A stretch of DNA of 64,000 nucleotides from Styela clava (GCF_964204865.1 NC_135255.1:23589135-23653134), one strand, 5' to 3'. Shown: positions 1 to 11,581, counted from the first letter of the stretch. A program made the numbers and translations. The notes: generated by a model from the sequence alone, not told the origin.

Positions 1-396
1 TATTCGAACGACATACATAGTAAATATAGACTCGTGGAACTTCTGGACTGTACTAAAGATATCCCGGTTGAAAACCACGGTACAATACTCCTGATTCCAT
101 ATCCCGATCAAACGCGGACGCTTCCGAATGCCGAAGATCAAAAAGTATCAAACTGTGATGTCACAATTTAATATCATTGACTTTCTTTGTTGTAATAATC
201 ATTATCCATTGTTACAGAATAATTAACTAGGTCGTAGAATTGTGACATACAAGGGTATGCTTCAATGATTCACAACAAAGATCAGGAAATAGTTTGAAAA
301 CATATTTATAGTGGAGACACGGCGGATGGAATTTGATATGGGGATGTTATAACCATAACTTGAGCGTTTAGTCTGTTCGCTTGTGATAATATAGTA

Positions 397-722
397 CAGA
401 GGTGTGCAACCTTTAACACAAGAGGGCCAGATACAAATAACTTGGTGGGACCGCGGGCCGCTCCTTTATTTAACATAGGCTTTCTAGTAGTTGACGGCAC
501 ATAAAAGGCATTGTAACGTCATAGGCATAGATAATAAATTGTACTCAGGTATAAGCTTTGTAATGCGAAGAGATCGGAATTACTCACAGATACCAAATTG
601 AACTAAATTAAAATTTCGTTTCGCTGGCCCCACGCCATTCATAATTGGCACTTCTACGCGGAATGAACAGTTATTCGTTGTGAGCAGCATTTGGCCCATG
701 GGCCGCAGGTTGCACGCCTCTG
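397..722. mobile_element. Non-autonomous hAT-type element
   Basis: The ends are inverted: CAGAGGTGTGCAACC on the left and the complement of CAGAGGCGTGCAACC on the right. The flanks ATATAGTA (389-396) and ATTTAGTA (723-730) form an imperfect 8-bp target-site duplication, as expected of the hAT superfamily. No transposase is encoded. A diverged relative lies at 3528-3780. Confidence 0.8.
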
Positions 723-769
723 ATTTAGTAACCAGATGACATTTGTAGTCAAAGAAATGCAGGCCAGTC

Positions 770-882
770 GGTGCTCCTGAAGTATTTGTACCAAGATGGC
801 GCACAACCTGAACATAAAATGTGTACCAGGTTAGGGTTGCTCAGGTTGTGCGTCATCTTGGTACGAATACTTCCAAAGCGCC
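770..882. mobile_element. Short GAAGTATG inverted-repeat element (compact form)
   Basis: The two halves are near-perfect inverted copies: GGTGCTCCTGAAGTATTTG at the left, and the right end read on the minus strand begins GGCGCTTTGGAAGTATTCG. Flanking GGCCAGTC (762-769) and GGCCAGTT (883-890) form an 8-bp target-site duplication with one mismatch. It includes the AGGTTAGGGTT motif shared by the family. Confidence 0.8.
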
Positions 883-2002
883 GGCCAGTTTTTATTAAGC
901 CAGATATTATTGATAAGACCGGCGTTTCATCAGACTCATGACTGGAAAATAAATTTACTTCGACGTTTCAGTTCGTGGGCATGTGTTATTCAAAAAATAA
1001 TCCGAGGGGAGCACTGGAAAAAAAAAGGATTGGAAAACACTGGTTTAGTTCATCCGTTTGTGATAATACAGTGCAGTGTTTCCAAATTCGGCCTCATGTG
1101 GAGCCATGTAGCTGTTGTTTGGAAGACAGGTCGATTCGATATGGCCACATGTTTGAGTCAATGTTTGAGAGTCTCTGTGAGGGGGCACGAAATATGACAG
1201 TTCGAGAAAATGGAAAATTCGATTTTAAAATGACTGTAAACTTATTTTCAATTTCTTAATCTTTTTTTGTATCGGCGTTTACCACTTTTTAAACCGAGAC
1301 AAAGTTTTTTTTTCGATAAAAAAGTCTATTTTTAAATCCCCCGGTTTAAAATTGGTTGGTGGCGAAATACCTGACGCGCATTTGAGCGAATCAACCAACG
1401 AAGTGTTGAAACTTGGAAACGGGAAAATAAAAAAATTGGCAAATTAAAATGGCATTGCAAGGTAATTGAAACCGAACACTACGAGTATAGTAATCTAACA
1501 TGTGGCACCCGAAGAATATTAACTTCAAAATGCGAGAAAATTTTACTGAATTTGTTACAGCATAGTAATAGCTACGCGCAGGTAATTTTTCTTGCACAGA
1601 CAGTCTTGCCAGATTTATGACTTCAGTGAAGTTTAGCGAGATAAAGCTAAAAGCTCGGTGTGATAATAGTAAGCAGTACGTTCGCGCTCCAGATAATGTT
1701 ATGGTGGTAATGAGGGGCGGAAAGATAGCGAATTTCGGTAAAGAGTGTTTTCTAACAAACTTATTTATACTATTTGATTCAAGAGACAGGCATTTTTCTG
1801 AAAAAGTCTGACCCCGGTCAGACAAAATACATTTGTGTTAGTGTGCAGCAAGACTCTTTAATCAAATCGGATAGCCATCTTTCTACTTGCCAGGGAATCC
1901 TTGCGCTATACGCATCCACGTCCACAAAGGCATAGAGCAAGAAAAATGCAGTTAGTTGTTCTTGCGTTCCCCCAACTGATATTATGTGTATGTATGTATG
2001 TA

Positions 2003-2140
2003 TGTTATTTGCCTCAAAAATGTAACAGTATCTGCATAATAGTTAAACGGTATAAAAGAAACGGGATGCATGTATGTTTATATGCTTCAAAATGTAACAG
2101 TATCTGCATAATGCTTAAAAAGTGTAAAAGAGATGGGATA
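2003..2140 (+). repeat. Two-copy tandem repeat, about 71 bp
   Basis: The segment containing AAATGTAACAGTATCTGCAT is repeated after about 71 bases with modest divergence, next to a TATG microsatellite at about 1990-2010. Confidence 0.7.
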
Positions 2141-3275
2141 CATGTGCAAGACCTAACTGGCCTAAGACACAGATGTGGACATGCACCCCAACAAGTATAA
2201 CTGCAGTTCAGGACTGCTGCGTTATAGTAGGACAACAGACATGAAATATACAAATAAAAATCTTGTACAATACACAGGACAAAGAGATACGGCACAACGA
2301 TATGTACAATAGGCAGTTTATGGCACGTTCATGTCCCAGGTTCTGATGTGAAGGGTATGAATCGCATTTTGGTGTTTTTTACAGAAGATTGTACGAAACA
2401 AGTAAAAATTTATTTACAGTAAAACATGCACAATTAGTCGAATGTTAAAGCTTTCTATAGACCTGTGGTTACCAAAATTTTTAAATTTCACATTTTGTGC
2501 AAACAATTAACGCTCAACAAAGTGAAACAGTTTGTGAAATAACTGTATCGACAATGAAACTAGGAAGAATGGCAGGTTTTTCAGTAAAAATAAACAAGTT
2601 TTGCGCCTGAAATGGTGCCCCCCCTCCAACTGATCTGTTGGCCACCGATTGGAACCCGCAGGTACAGACATTTGAAACATTTTATTTAGTTAGCTTCTTC
2701 GAAAGTTGCCTTTACCAGGTAATTCATGCGTCGCACAATGTAGTTTTACCAATGTTTATATGTCTGGACTCTGGATATGTCAATACATCAACAGTAAAGG
2801 CTGTCGTGCCGAACCTTTGTCGTGTGTACAGTATCAAAGTTTTATTTGTGTATTTTCGCTGTTTCATATTCGCAACCAAACCGTATAGTTTGACCGAGAG
2901 AACCGCCTTTAGTTTCACCATTTGGCATCGAACATCGTGTTATTTTATGCTATTCGACGAATAATTATATTTCAAGAATAGTTTTGTCAAATTGTACAGC
3001 CGTTCTAAAATTTCCAATTGTTTTTATTGAATCGGTTGCCGATGTTGTTTTAGGCCTAGAACTGGCCTCAGGGCGAGAGTATTATGTTGTCACAATCATA
3101 AGATGTGGCGGGTTATTATATCACAATCGTATTATGATTTGAATGAACGACTGAAGAATATTAGACAAGTGTTTCGAAGCGGGGAGAAATTTTATTGTTT
3201 TAGTGAGAAATTTTACTTTATATCTGCGTGTAGTATTTCAAATATTCTTATTTATTTAGTGTTATTGCAAAGAGA

Positions 3276-3416
3276 GCTCTAGAAGTATGTGTACCAATAT
3301 GGAGGTAACTAATTCACTTGGCACAGACACAGACATTCCCGAACTCGTCATAGAACTAAAATAAGGAAAATCGGAATAAAATTATATTGTAACATGGTAC
3401 ACATACTACGAGAGTA
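3276..3416. mobile_element. GAAGTATG-family element (long form, decayed)
   Basis: It begins AGAAGTATGTGTACCAATAT and ends TGGTACACATACTACGAGAG. The internal block with GAACTCG...AACTAAAATAAGGAAAATC is shared with copies at 9760-10161, 50329-50550 and 52915-53145. Confidence 0.7.
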
Positions 3417-3527
3417 TCTTATAATGCATATTTATGCACTCATTATGAACTATTCAAAACTGCACAAAAGCCAGAGTGCGAATTTCGTGTATCATTAGTT
3501 AGTGATAGATTAGAGAAGCCTTTAATA

Positions 3528-3780
3528 CAGAAGGGCTGGATACGAATAACTGGGTGAACCTGCGGGCCGCACCTTAATTTAACAAAGACTTTCCAGTCAC
3601 AGATAATAAATTGTACTCAGGTATAACCTTTGCAATGCGAAGGAATCGGAATTACTTGCACGTACCAAATCAAACTAAATTAAGAATTCGTATTGCGGGT
3701 CGCACACCATTCAAATTTGACAAAAAATTTCAAAATTGTGGACCGCATTTGGGCCGCGTACCGCAAGTTGAACACCTCTG
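3528..3780. mobile_element. Diverged copy of the 397-722 hAT-like element
   Basis: It shares ordered blocks with the first copy, including ATAATAAATTGTACTCAGGT and a terminal ACACCTCTG. The left end has decayed, so the boundary and the target-site duplication are uncertain. Confidence 0.65.
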
Positions 3781-4449
3781 GTTTAGATATTGGATAACAT
3801 GATAAAAGTTAGGTTGCGAGGAGGGGGGGGGGGGGGGGGGGGTTAAAAAAAATTGGCAAAGGGAGGAATGTATCGAAACCATATGGCTAAATAAACCGGA
3901 CTCGCACCGAAAGCACGTCTTTTTTTTATACCAGCATTTATTAACGGAGCGTTTACGTATTGTGACTTAGAAACAAGCAGGATCTGCGACTCGGTCTGCG
4001 AACCTGTTGTTAGTAAATTCGATAACAAAAGAGAACCGGTTCTTAAATTTTTGCGAGTAACCTTGCTCGAAGCGAGTTCTCATAAAACAACAACACAGCG
4101 AGTTGTAAACTTGTCATTGGTTAGAAACTGTGGCTTCGCTAAGCGCGTGATTTATTGCACACGTTTAGCTTAAGGCAAGTGTTGTCGATTGCTCGTTTTA
4201 TGGAGCGTTGTCACTCAGAACAAGGCTCTGTATAAGTAACAAAATACTATTTTTGAAATAATCATATTCTTTCAACTCGGGACTGCCTAAACAAGCGTAG
4301 CCACTAGTCAGCCCAATATTTTTTTTTTTCTGGGGTTGTATAATGACGTAATACGACGCTTACTTGTGCATTTTGCTCCGAACAAGGCTAGATAAAAGCT
4401 GCCACCGATATCTTACAATATCTTATAGAATCACTCTGCACGTCATTCG

Positions 4450-4690
4450 CTGTCGAAGTTACCCAAGACATATAAGCGCGCATTTTCATCTGTCTCGGCT
4501 GGTTCATTCGGTGAAAGGATATTCAATAGCAAGCAAGCCAGGAAATGCCCGGTTTTCAGTAATTCGTTCAAAAATGGATATTTGCTCAAGAATAGGGCAA
4601 AATGGCGTTGGAAAAAGCGCAAGAATTTATGTCTTACTGCAAATGTCGCAAAATTGCATTCAAAAAAAAATGTTGAAATTATTTCATTGC
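4450..4690 (+). repeat. Dispersed repeat, copy 1 of 2
   Basis: It is similar along its length to 30975-31190 on the same strand; both contain a CGAAGTTA...CATATAAGCGC block and a GTCGCAAAATTGCATT block. No coding capacity is recognised. Confidence 0.65.
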
Positions 4691-5403
4691 GCGCTGGTTT
4701 GAAGGATTTTTTAATCGTTCAAACAAACAAGCGTTGCCAGTTTTTCAAAATGCGGTTTCGTTCGCGGTTTTCTATAATCTTACATTTTGCCTGGAGCTTC
4801 ATAAGTTTGAGATAGATTAGCGTTCTGTGATTTTAATTGTGCGTCGTCGATCAGAGAGGACATGCATTGTTAGTAAGACTGGGCGTGTTAATCGATATTC
4901 GTAAGTTTCTAACCACAGAATATTCGAAGAAATAAGAATAGAATATGAAATGACGGTCGAATCTTAGATCTCCATAACTATCGTATCGGATGTACTGGAA
5001 ATATTGTCGAGCAGGGCTGCCGAATCAAACACGGCCACTTTTTCCCATGCAAGCCTTCTTTAAACTGTTAAGAATACTTAGTCACTCTGATATGCTTGGT
5101 CCAGGGGTGTGCAACAGACGGCCCGCGGGCCACAATTAGATCCGCCAAGCAATGTAATGTGAACCAGATTTTTCCCCATCAAGCATCAAATTATAATCCT
5201 TATCTCCTAGCAAAATTACATACATGACTTTAGCATGTAATACAGAACTTTGAAAATTATCAAATTGTAATTTGTGTGCCAACAAAAAGCTGTCCGAAAA
5301 CCAACTTAGAGCGGACAAAACATAACATAAAGTTCTAAAATTCAAATGTTCATCAATCCTTTCGTTGCAGAGTTTATTTTCCTTAACTATAAATCTCGTG
5401 GCC

Positions 5404-8400
5404 ATGTCGTCAACCACAGTGCAATTACGAAAACCTCGGAGCTCGGGAGCATCATCTAGCGGAAATAAATTTGGGCGACCAAGATCATGGACAGAATTCA
5501 ATACCAGGTAAGTTATAGCTAAAATTCCCAGTTATTTAATCGTCTTTGACAGTTAATACGCAACATCTACAAGAGATGATTACTGTGGTGGAGTCACAAA
5601 ATATATATCCGGTCCCGGTCCGAATAAACCTTCGTTTTCAGGTTAATAGTAAAAACAAATTTCGGTTTTGACTTGTGATATCTAAAACATGGAGTCCGGA
5701 CAGCCCAAAATTTTGACTCCTACTACCATTCCGGGGAACACACTATAGCACTTGCATTTTTATGTTGCCTCAATTTTACGTGATTGAAAACTTGATTCCC
5801 GACCCCGGTTTTATAAATACAAAATTGTGACTCATACTGTGATCGCGCAAAACTCCAAATCAGAAGATATGGCCTAAATAAAATATATTTTCGACTAGCA
5901 TATATATCACAGATGGTGGTACAAGGGTATTGTATACAGCATGTCCTTTCTCCATGTTTACTCCCTACTTCGGATCCGTATGCAGGGGCGAAGCCAGTGA
6001 GGTTGGGTATGAGTTTGAGGGCCGGAACTTCCCTGGAATGCGAAAAAAGTACTTGTATAATGAATAGGATTTTTTTTAGTCTGAATTGCTTTTTAAACTT
6101 CCAAAAGAGTCTTGAAAACACGCGTTTTTCGGCCCCGAACCCGCTAGCTCTTACGGTCTAACTCAGGGTGGTCTAAACCCAGGCCCGCGGGCCACATGTG
6201 GCCCGCCGCTCCATTATCTGTGGCCCGCGTCGCATTCTGAGAGTAATCAAAATATCGTATTTTAAATTGCTTCTCATAAAATAAATCAGAAAAATCGTTG
6301 ACATATTGTTGTTATATCACTACTGTGACTGAATTGACTAGTATGATGGCTAGCTGAAGCAACTAGCGAAGTTGAAGATGTGATTGCAGTCAAAATTGTT
6401 ACCTGGATTTTCTATCGTTTTGGTTGGGAATATATGCTGACAATATAGGCATGATAGAAAACTAAAAATCAAATGCGAATTCCATTAGCGTAGTGTTTAC
6501 ACAATAGAAGTGCTTGTTTTGTGTTGCACTGTTCACCCATTCTTGGTACTATTGTGGCCCGCGAGTCGCGACCAATGCCAAAATAATTTTGTGGCCCGCG
6601 GAGCCCACAACCTTGGACCACCCTGGTCTAACTGATAGGCATTTGATAACATTTAAACAACATAAAAATATTAATGTCGACTTTCGGGCTTGAATTTAAA
6701 ATTGGGGCCCCCGGACTGTACTGACCGAACACTGGTTGAAAACCACTAACTTACCGCGTTGTTCAGAGCTAATGCACAAACACCTTATAGACATTTTTTG
6801 TTTCAGATTCCACGCTGTGTCGGTTCCAATCGATTTAACACCTGTTCCGAAGATAAACGATGACGTCATCAAAAGACGTAAGTATGACGTCATAAATTTC
6901 TTATTAATGTCAATTTCGTTGCTAAGTGTCCATGATAAGTGAAATATAAAATACGTTTGGAAATAAATTGTTTTCAATTTGCGTTTCAGGCGAACCGAAT
7001 GAATACAGGAAAATTCGGCCGAAGTCCGCTTCTATACTGGATGGAGCAGACAGAAGTTTGAAGATCGCGGGTTCGAATCCTGCCGAGGGTACAGCAAGAC
7101 CACCGTCACCGAAATATACATCATTTATGGCTCCTAACCCGTGGCGTACTGTGGTTCCCAAACCCAAGTCACCTAAAAAATCGCCTGAAAAGAGCATAGG
7201 GGGTAATTTTACTACGAAAGTGAAAACACAATCAACCAATTATGAAAAAACAATCGGCAATTATGACCGCACAACTAATGATTATGACGTAATAAGAAAT
7301 GCAAGGAATGCTGAACTAGCAGACGATATTTGCCCTCAGGCTAATGAAACAGTCGGAAATGGATCAAATAAAACGAAAAATAACTCGTACGAGACGAGAG
7401 TTGGACACTTTACTAGTTTATCTGATTCTGAAAGCATTGATTCTGCAGTCGTTGTGTCGTCTAGTAGCAGTCTGAACGGTACCGGTTCTGAAAAGTCTCC
7501 GAGCCGTTTCGAATCTAGAACTTCAGGTGAATTCGATTCTACGAGTTCGATTTCGGATAAAAGTTCGTCCGATTTCGTAAGTAAAACAGAAGATCAGAAA
7601 TTTGAAAATATAAATCTGGAAACGCAAGCAACAAATTCGAAAGAAATAGAAAACGCAGCGAAAACTTCGTCTGACGCAGCAAGGCAGGATACAAAACTAC
7701 GAGCAAGCAATTTTACGCTGGATTTAGTACCGAATGTTGCCGAAAACATTCCACAAAGATCAAAATTGATTGCAGAAAATTCAAAAAGTACCAGCAGGGC
7801 GAAAAGTACTACATTGCCGATAGGAAAGCAGCCGCCGCCGACGATTGTAATTTCCAAGTCTGACGAGGATATGGAGTTCTGTGCTGAAGATGAAACATAC
7901 AGGTTCGGAGGCCGGAATTCAGAACCCAAAACCGGAAGTTACGTTGAAAAATCCTCCGTGCCTTCCCCCCTCAAATCGTGTTACACGCCGGTTGCAATTT
8001 ATGAAGATTTTGTCGAATATTCGGATTCGGATAATTCTTCTGTTGATGAAAATTCGAATCGTGAAATGTCGCGGAGTAATATTAGTTCACATCTTGGTTA
8101 CGAAGGAGATAGATCAACGGAAGAATACACACCGAAAACCACGCCCACTCCACGCCTCCGCCAATCATTTAAGCGAACTGGTCATGACGATAATGACATC
8201 ATAGATGACAACAATAATAACAATCAGGATACCAAAGGAATGAATTATGACGTCACATGCGGAACGTGGCCCAGAAGAAAGGCTAAGAAAAAGGGAGATA
8301 TCATTGATGTGGAACAGTTAATGAAAAAGTTTCTTGAAACGAGAGAATCTCATTTGGAAAGATTCAAAAATATTTACGCAGATTCGAGAAAAAGAATAGA

Positions 8401-8473
8401 TGACGTAATGAGGGGGTTAAAAGAAACTATGACGCAAAATGGTTACAGGGAATGGTATCCAAGGGTACGTTGA
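5404..8473 (+). CDS. Unrecognised 552-residue low-complexity protein, three exons
   Basis: Exons are 5404-5507, 6807-6877 and 6990-8473, joined by two GT..AG introns whose phases match (AG|A and C|GC both complete Arg codons). The product is not recognised. Residues 1-58 are Ser/Arg-rich. After residue 59 come a Pro/Lys stretch (NPWRTVVPKPKSPKKSPEKS), a long Ser/Asp/Asn-rich, presumably disordered middle, an acidic patch (DEDMEFCAEDETYRF), and a charged, probably helical last 60 residues (GDIIDVEQLMKKFLETRESH). There is no signal peptide or membrane segment. The ATG at 5404 is the first in a frame open from 5326; a possible acceptor at 5370 suggests an upstream 5' UTR exon. Exon 3 is secure, being a 494-codon open frame; exon 1 is less sure. 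A tRNA B-box lies inside exon 3 (7070-7080). Intron 1 carries a hAT element. Confidence 0.72.
6164..6625. mobile_element. Non-autonomous hAT element in intron 1 of the 5404-8473 gene
   Basis: The terminal inverted repeats are CAGGGTGGTC and GACCACCCTG. A perfect 8-bp target-site duplication GTCTAACT flanks it (6156-6163 and 6626-6633). The termini are rich in GTGGCCCGCG. No transposase frame is visible. Confidence 0.92.
6861..6892 (+). promoter_or_regulatory. Two CRE palindromes flanking a splice donor
   Basis: Perfect TGACGTCA sites lie at 6861-6868 (end of exon 2) and 6885-6892 (start of intron 2), 24 bp apart. A third is at 8248-8255 in exon 3. TGACGTCA is the CREB/ATF consensus. Activity is inference, since sites within transcribed sequence may be chance. 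Confidence 0.35.
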
Positions 8474-8645
8474 TTGACGTGATAAGCCACGCCTACAATC
8501 ACTTCTAATCCAATGACTGAAGTGTTAAATCCACGCCCGCTTTGGCGAATGGTGAGCCACGATGCAATCCCGATGATTGACTTATATATGCCACGCCTAT
8601 TTTGGTGATTGATGTACATATACCACGCCCTTCACCAACGACACA
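8466..8645 (+). repeat. Degenerate tandem units with CCACGCC in the 3' flank
   Basis: From the stop codon onward, TGATTGA-type motifs alternate with CCACGCC-type motifs in roughly 55-bp units (about four to five decayed copies). It probably lies in the 3' untranslated region of the upstream gene. Confidence 0.5.
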
Positions 8646-8769
8646 TTTATGTTAAATAGCTTACCCTGGCACGCAGGACAGTCACACAACATTTTTTATT
8701 ATGATTACCGAAGCCCTCAACGAAAAGAGCACTGAATGACGTACTTGGTAAAACACAATATTTAATCAA

Positions 8770-8925
8770 GTCCATGTATATGAAACAAATAACTGGCTAA
8801 CTAACTCCACACCCGACATGGACTGGTAACCGGACGAGAGGCCGTGGTTCTCCATACGATTGAGCCGTCTTATCGGCTTTTCTTTCCCTCGAGATGAATA
8901 TGTAAATCCTATCCTCAAACACGAT
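8770..8925 (+). mobile_element. tRNA-derived SINE, 5'-truncated
   Basis: It matches the 3' half of the full-length SINE at 10680-11015, including GTAACCGGACGAGAGGCCGT and a tail ending GTAAATCCTATCCT. The tRNA-like head is missing. Confidence 0.8.
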
Positions 8926-9759
8926 AGAAACAACGCCAGGTACACTATAGCAGAAAAATAACAAAATAAATTGAATGGTCGAAAACTGGAAATCACCACT
9001 TTTTAGCATTCCGGGCTTTTAACTTTGCCCAGAGAAAAGTATTTTTTACTTCCAAGTGCGCACTCGGCCTTGCTTCATGTCTACTCTCGTTACTGGCGTG
9101 CCATACCCCGCCCTTCAATGTTTGCCTGCTGCAAAATGCTTATATTTCAGCGCTATCTGCTATTCCTCCGCCGCTAATTATTTTCTAATCTGTTTTTTTT
9201 TCTGACGAGGTTATTTCCTCATTTTGCTAAATTGTTGACTGTTGTTTTAAACATATTGATTTCAAGTTTTCCGTTCTTGAAGAATTCGCTGAAACGCTAT
9301 AAGTTTGATTAATACTTAAGTAAATAGGGCCCGATATTTCGCCCAAAATTTTACTGTTTTTATTTTGCTTTGTGAAAAAAAAAACTTTTATATGATATAT
9401 GGAAACTCTCTTCTATTATGACTATTCGTTTGATTAAACCTTAAATAAATTCTTAAATAACTGTCTTAACAGTGTCTATAAAATCGTTTAATTTGGTTTA
9501 AAATAAAAAATTTCACAATACACTCAATTAGAATTGATTCACAATCTGAAGGGAAAAGAATGCTGAGTGAAGGATATGTATATTTTGCAATGTTTTTCCG
9601 CACTAACTGAACAAGTCTCTGAGCCAGCAGCATAAGATTGATCACAGGCTTGAAAATTTGCTCACACACAGGCGTTTGACTGCTGGACTTTTTACATTTA
9701 TTCCGGGGCAGAGGGAAGAAGATGATAAGTAGATCTAAGCTAGGTAGGCAATGAGGCGC

Positions 9760-10161
9760 CCTAGAAGTATGTGTACCAATAGGTGACCGTACATTTGAAC
9801 CCACGTACATTTGAACCCATGCGTATATCCACGGGTTCAATCTATATGCGGGTGCTAAAACCCATGGGTTAGGGTTACTATGAGATCAACTATCCGAAAA
9901 ACAAAAAAAATTCCATAGGTGCAATAGCATACAGGTGCAATTGTCATGGGTTCAAATGTAATGAAACCGTACCAATATGAAGATAACTAATTTTGTTCGC
10001 CTACTTTACATCAAGTTGTGTAAAGGGACTGAAACTATGGACAGGGGGTATATTCACTTGGCTAACACAGACAGTCCCCAAACTCGTGATAAAAGTAAAA
10101 TAAAGAGAATCTGAATGGAATTATGGCCTGACCCTAATCTGGTACACATACTACGGGAGTA
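9760..10161. mobile_element. GAAGTATG-family element (long form) interrupted by another insert
   Basis: The left end GCGCCCTAGAAGTATGTG and right end CACATACTACGGGAGTACC match the family. The body resumes after the insert at 9782-9968. The internal CACTTGGCTAACACAGACAG block is shared with the copy at 50329-50550. Confidence 0.8.
9782..9968. mobile_element. Small inverted-terminus insert with a 9-bp target duplication
   Basis: Both ends carry inverted ACATTTGAACCC; the left starts GGTGACCGTACATTTGAACC and the right, read in reverse, starts GGTTTCATTACATTTGAACC. GTACCAATA is present on both sides (9773-9781 and 9969-9977), which makes a perfect 9-bp duplication. Nine bases is typical of Mutator-like elements, but the family is not otherwise recognised. 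Confidence 0.75.
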
Positions 10162-10469
10162 CCGTCATTAATGGCTCTGGCTTGGGATAGGCTACGAAGG
10201 GCCAAATCTGGTTAGTATTGCAATTCTAAAACTCCATCTTGATTTTCAACAAATTTTGATGCAAATTCATGATTAGAGACAAATTATATTTTAAAAATCT
10301 CAGATAAACAAGATTAATTGCAAAAATGACAAATCTTCAGGGAAAATTTAAAAAAAAAAGCAGAAACTCATTCAACATAATATAAATATAAGCTTTTACC
10401 AAAGCATAGTCGGTTCAGTCAATAGTCAGATATACTGTTACACACTGCCTATGTTTCTTGTTCTGTATT

Positions 10470-11581
10470 GGGCTATTCCAAGTGACACTACAGGACAATT
10501 CCATGTTTTTAGATGCAATATATTTTTACATTTTCAGCTACATGTTTTGTTTCATTGTCCAATCAGTTGCTTTATTGAATATGTAAAAAATTGCACAAAA
10601 GTTACAACCAAGACATAGTTAGTGGATATAAAAAATATAGCGTGACACTACAGGACGGTAAGTCCACCATGCATTAACGGCGCGGCGGTGTGGCTCAACG
10701 GGCTAAGCGTTAGGAATACGCTCGCCACCGCACCTCTAATTACTCTGCGTGGGTTCGCAGGTTCGAATGCCATGCAGGGATGGTTATGTGCGAGAGGATT
10801 GCTGGACTCCTCGCCGTCGTTGGGTGGTTCACGTAACCGCTGGTCGGTTACGGCTTCCTCCACCACCAAGTCCATGCTTCCGAAAACAAACAATACAACT
10901 AATCCCATACCCGACTTGGAATGGTAACCGGACGAGAGGCCGTGGTTCACCATATGGATAAGCCGTCTTATCGGCTTTCCTCTCCCCCGGGATAAATATG
11001 TAAATCCTATCCTATCCCAACAGTACATCATGTTATGCTGTAAATTTTTGCGATGGTATAGCAGGAGCCCATAATATTTTCTGGTGCAGTAGCTGAAGGA
11101 CCCTTCTATGTGTGGCTCAATTCACCTAATGTAACAGTGTAAATCCATGCCAATAATGTGCATATTGTATGTGACACTACAGGACGTGCCACCACAGGAC
11201 ATTTTTCCACTTCGGAACAGCGGCCTCTATCATCTCTTAAAATTCTGGTAATAAATTGTTAAATGGGTGAAGAAATGTCCTACAGCACTGCAAACATTTA
11301 AACTTTATCAACTTAAATTCAGTGAGTCCATTTCATATGAAATAACTGTATCACACAATCAAACACTTTGTGTCCCAAATCATCACAAAATATGTCAATT
11401 ATACCAAAATTTCTACATTTTAGGCCATTTTTTGAAAACCATCAAAAACCTAGGTGAAATTTTTTCGGTGAAAGGAATGCAGTCCAACAAAATCCCAATG
11501 ACATTTGATATAAAAAATACAAAAAAATTACCATCACTACACTTTAAAAAAAATTGATGGAAATTTTTCTTGGAATGGCCC
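10470..11581. mobile_element. Inverted-terminus element (GGGCYATTCCAAG ends) with a nested SINE
   Basis: The left end GGGCTATTCCAAG is the inverse of the right end CTTGGAATGGCCC; TATT adjoins both sides. TGACACTACAGGAC occurs three times inside. A SINE (10680-11015) sits within it. A 96-codon open frame in the right half has no recognisable domain. Confidence 0.6.
10680..11015 (+). mobile_element. tRNA-derived SINE, apparently full length
   Basis: The 5' head contains A-box-like TGTGGCTCAACGGG (about 10689) and B-box GGTTCGAATGCC (about 10759). An unrelated body follows (GGTCGGTTACGGCTTCCTCC, then GTAACCGGACGAGAGGCCGT) and a 3' end TAAATATGTAAATCCTATCC. It is the best reference copy for the fragments at 8770, 14278, 15836, 15996, 30225, 45165, 52258, 53360 and 63970. 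Confidence 0.9.

Larger units (their letters stand above)
1..5403. other. Intergenic, repeat-rich
   Basis: I see no convincing gene. Open frames here are short, lack recognisable protein features and do not join across splice sites. The stretch holds two related hAT-like elements (397-722 and 3528-3780), GAAGTATG-family elements (770-882 and 3276-3416), a 71-bp tandem duplication (about 2003-2140), a poly-G run (3823-3842) and a dispersed repeat (4450-4690) that recurs at 30975-31190. At 5102-5135 there is one hAT-like end followed by the 5' flank of the next gene. Confidence 0.6.

Noticed and set aside
2638-2964. 108-codon plus-strand frame
   Set aside because: It starts mid-repeat without a supporting domain or neighbouring exon, and the opposite strand is also open.
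5136-5501. 121-codon minus-strand frame (MNSVHDLGRPNLF...)
   Set aside because: It overlaps, on the opposite strand, an exon that fits the plus-strand gene by splice phase, and it has no recognisable domain.
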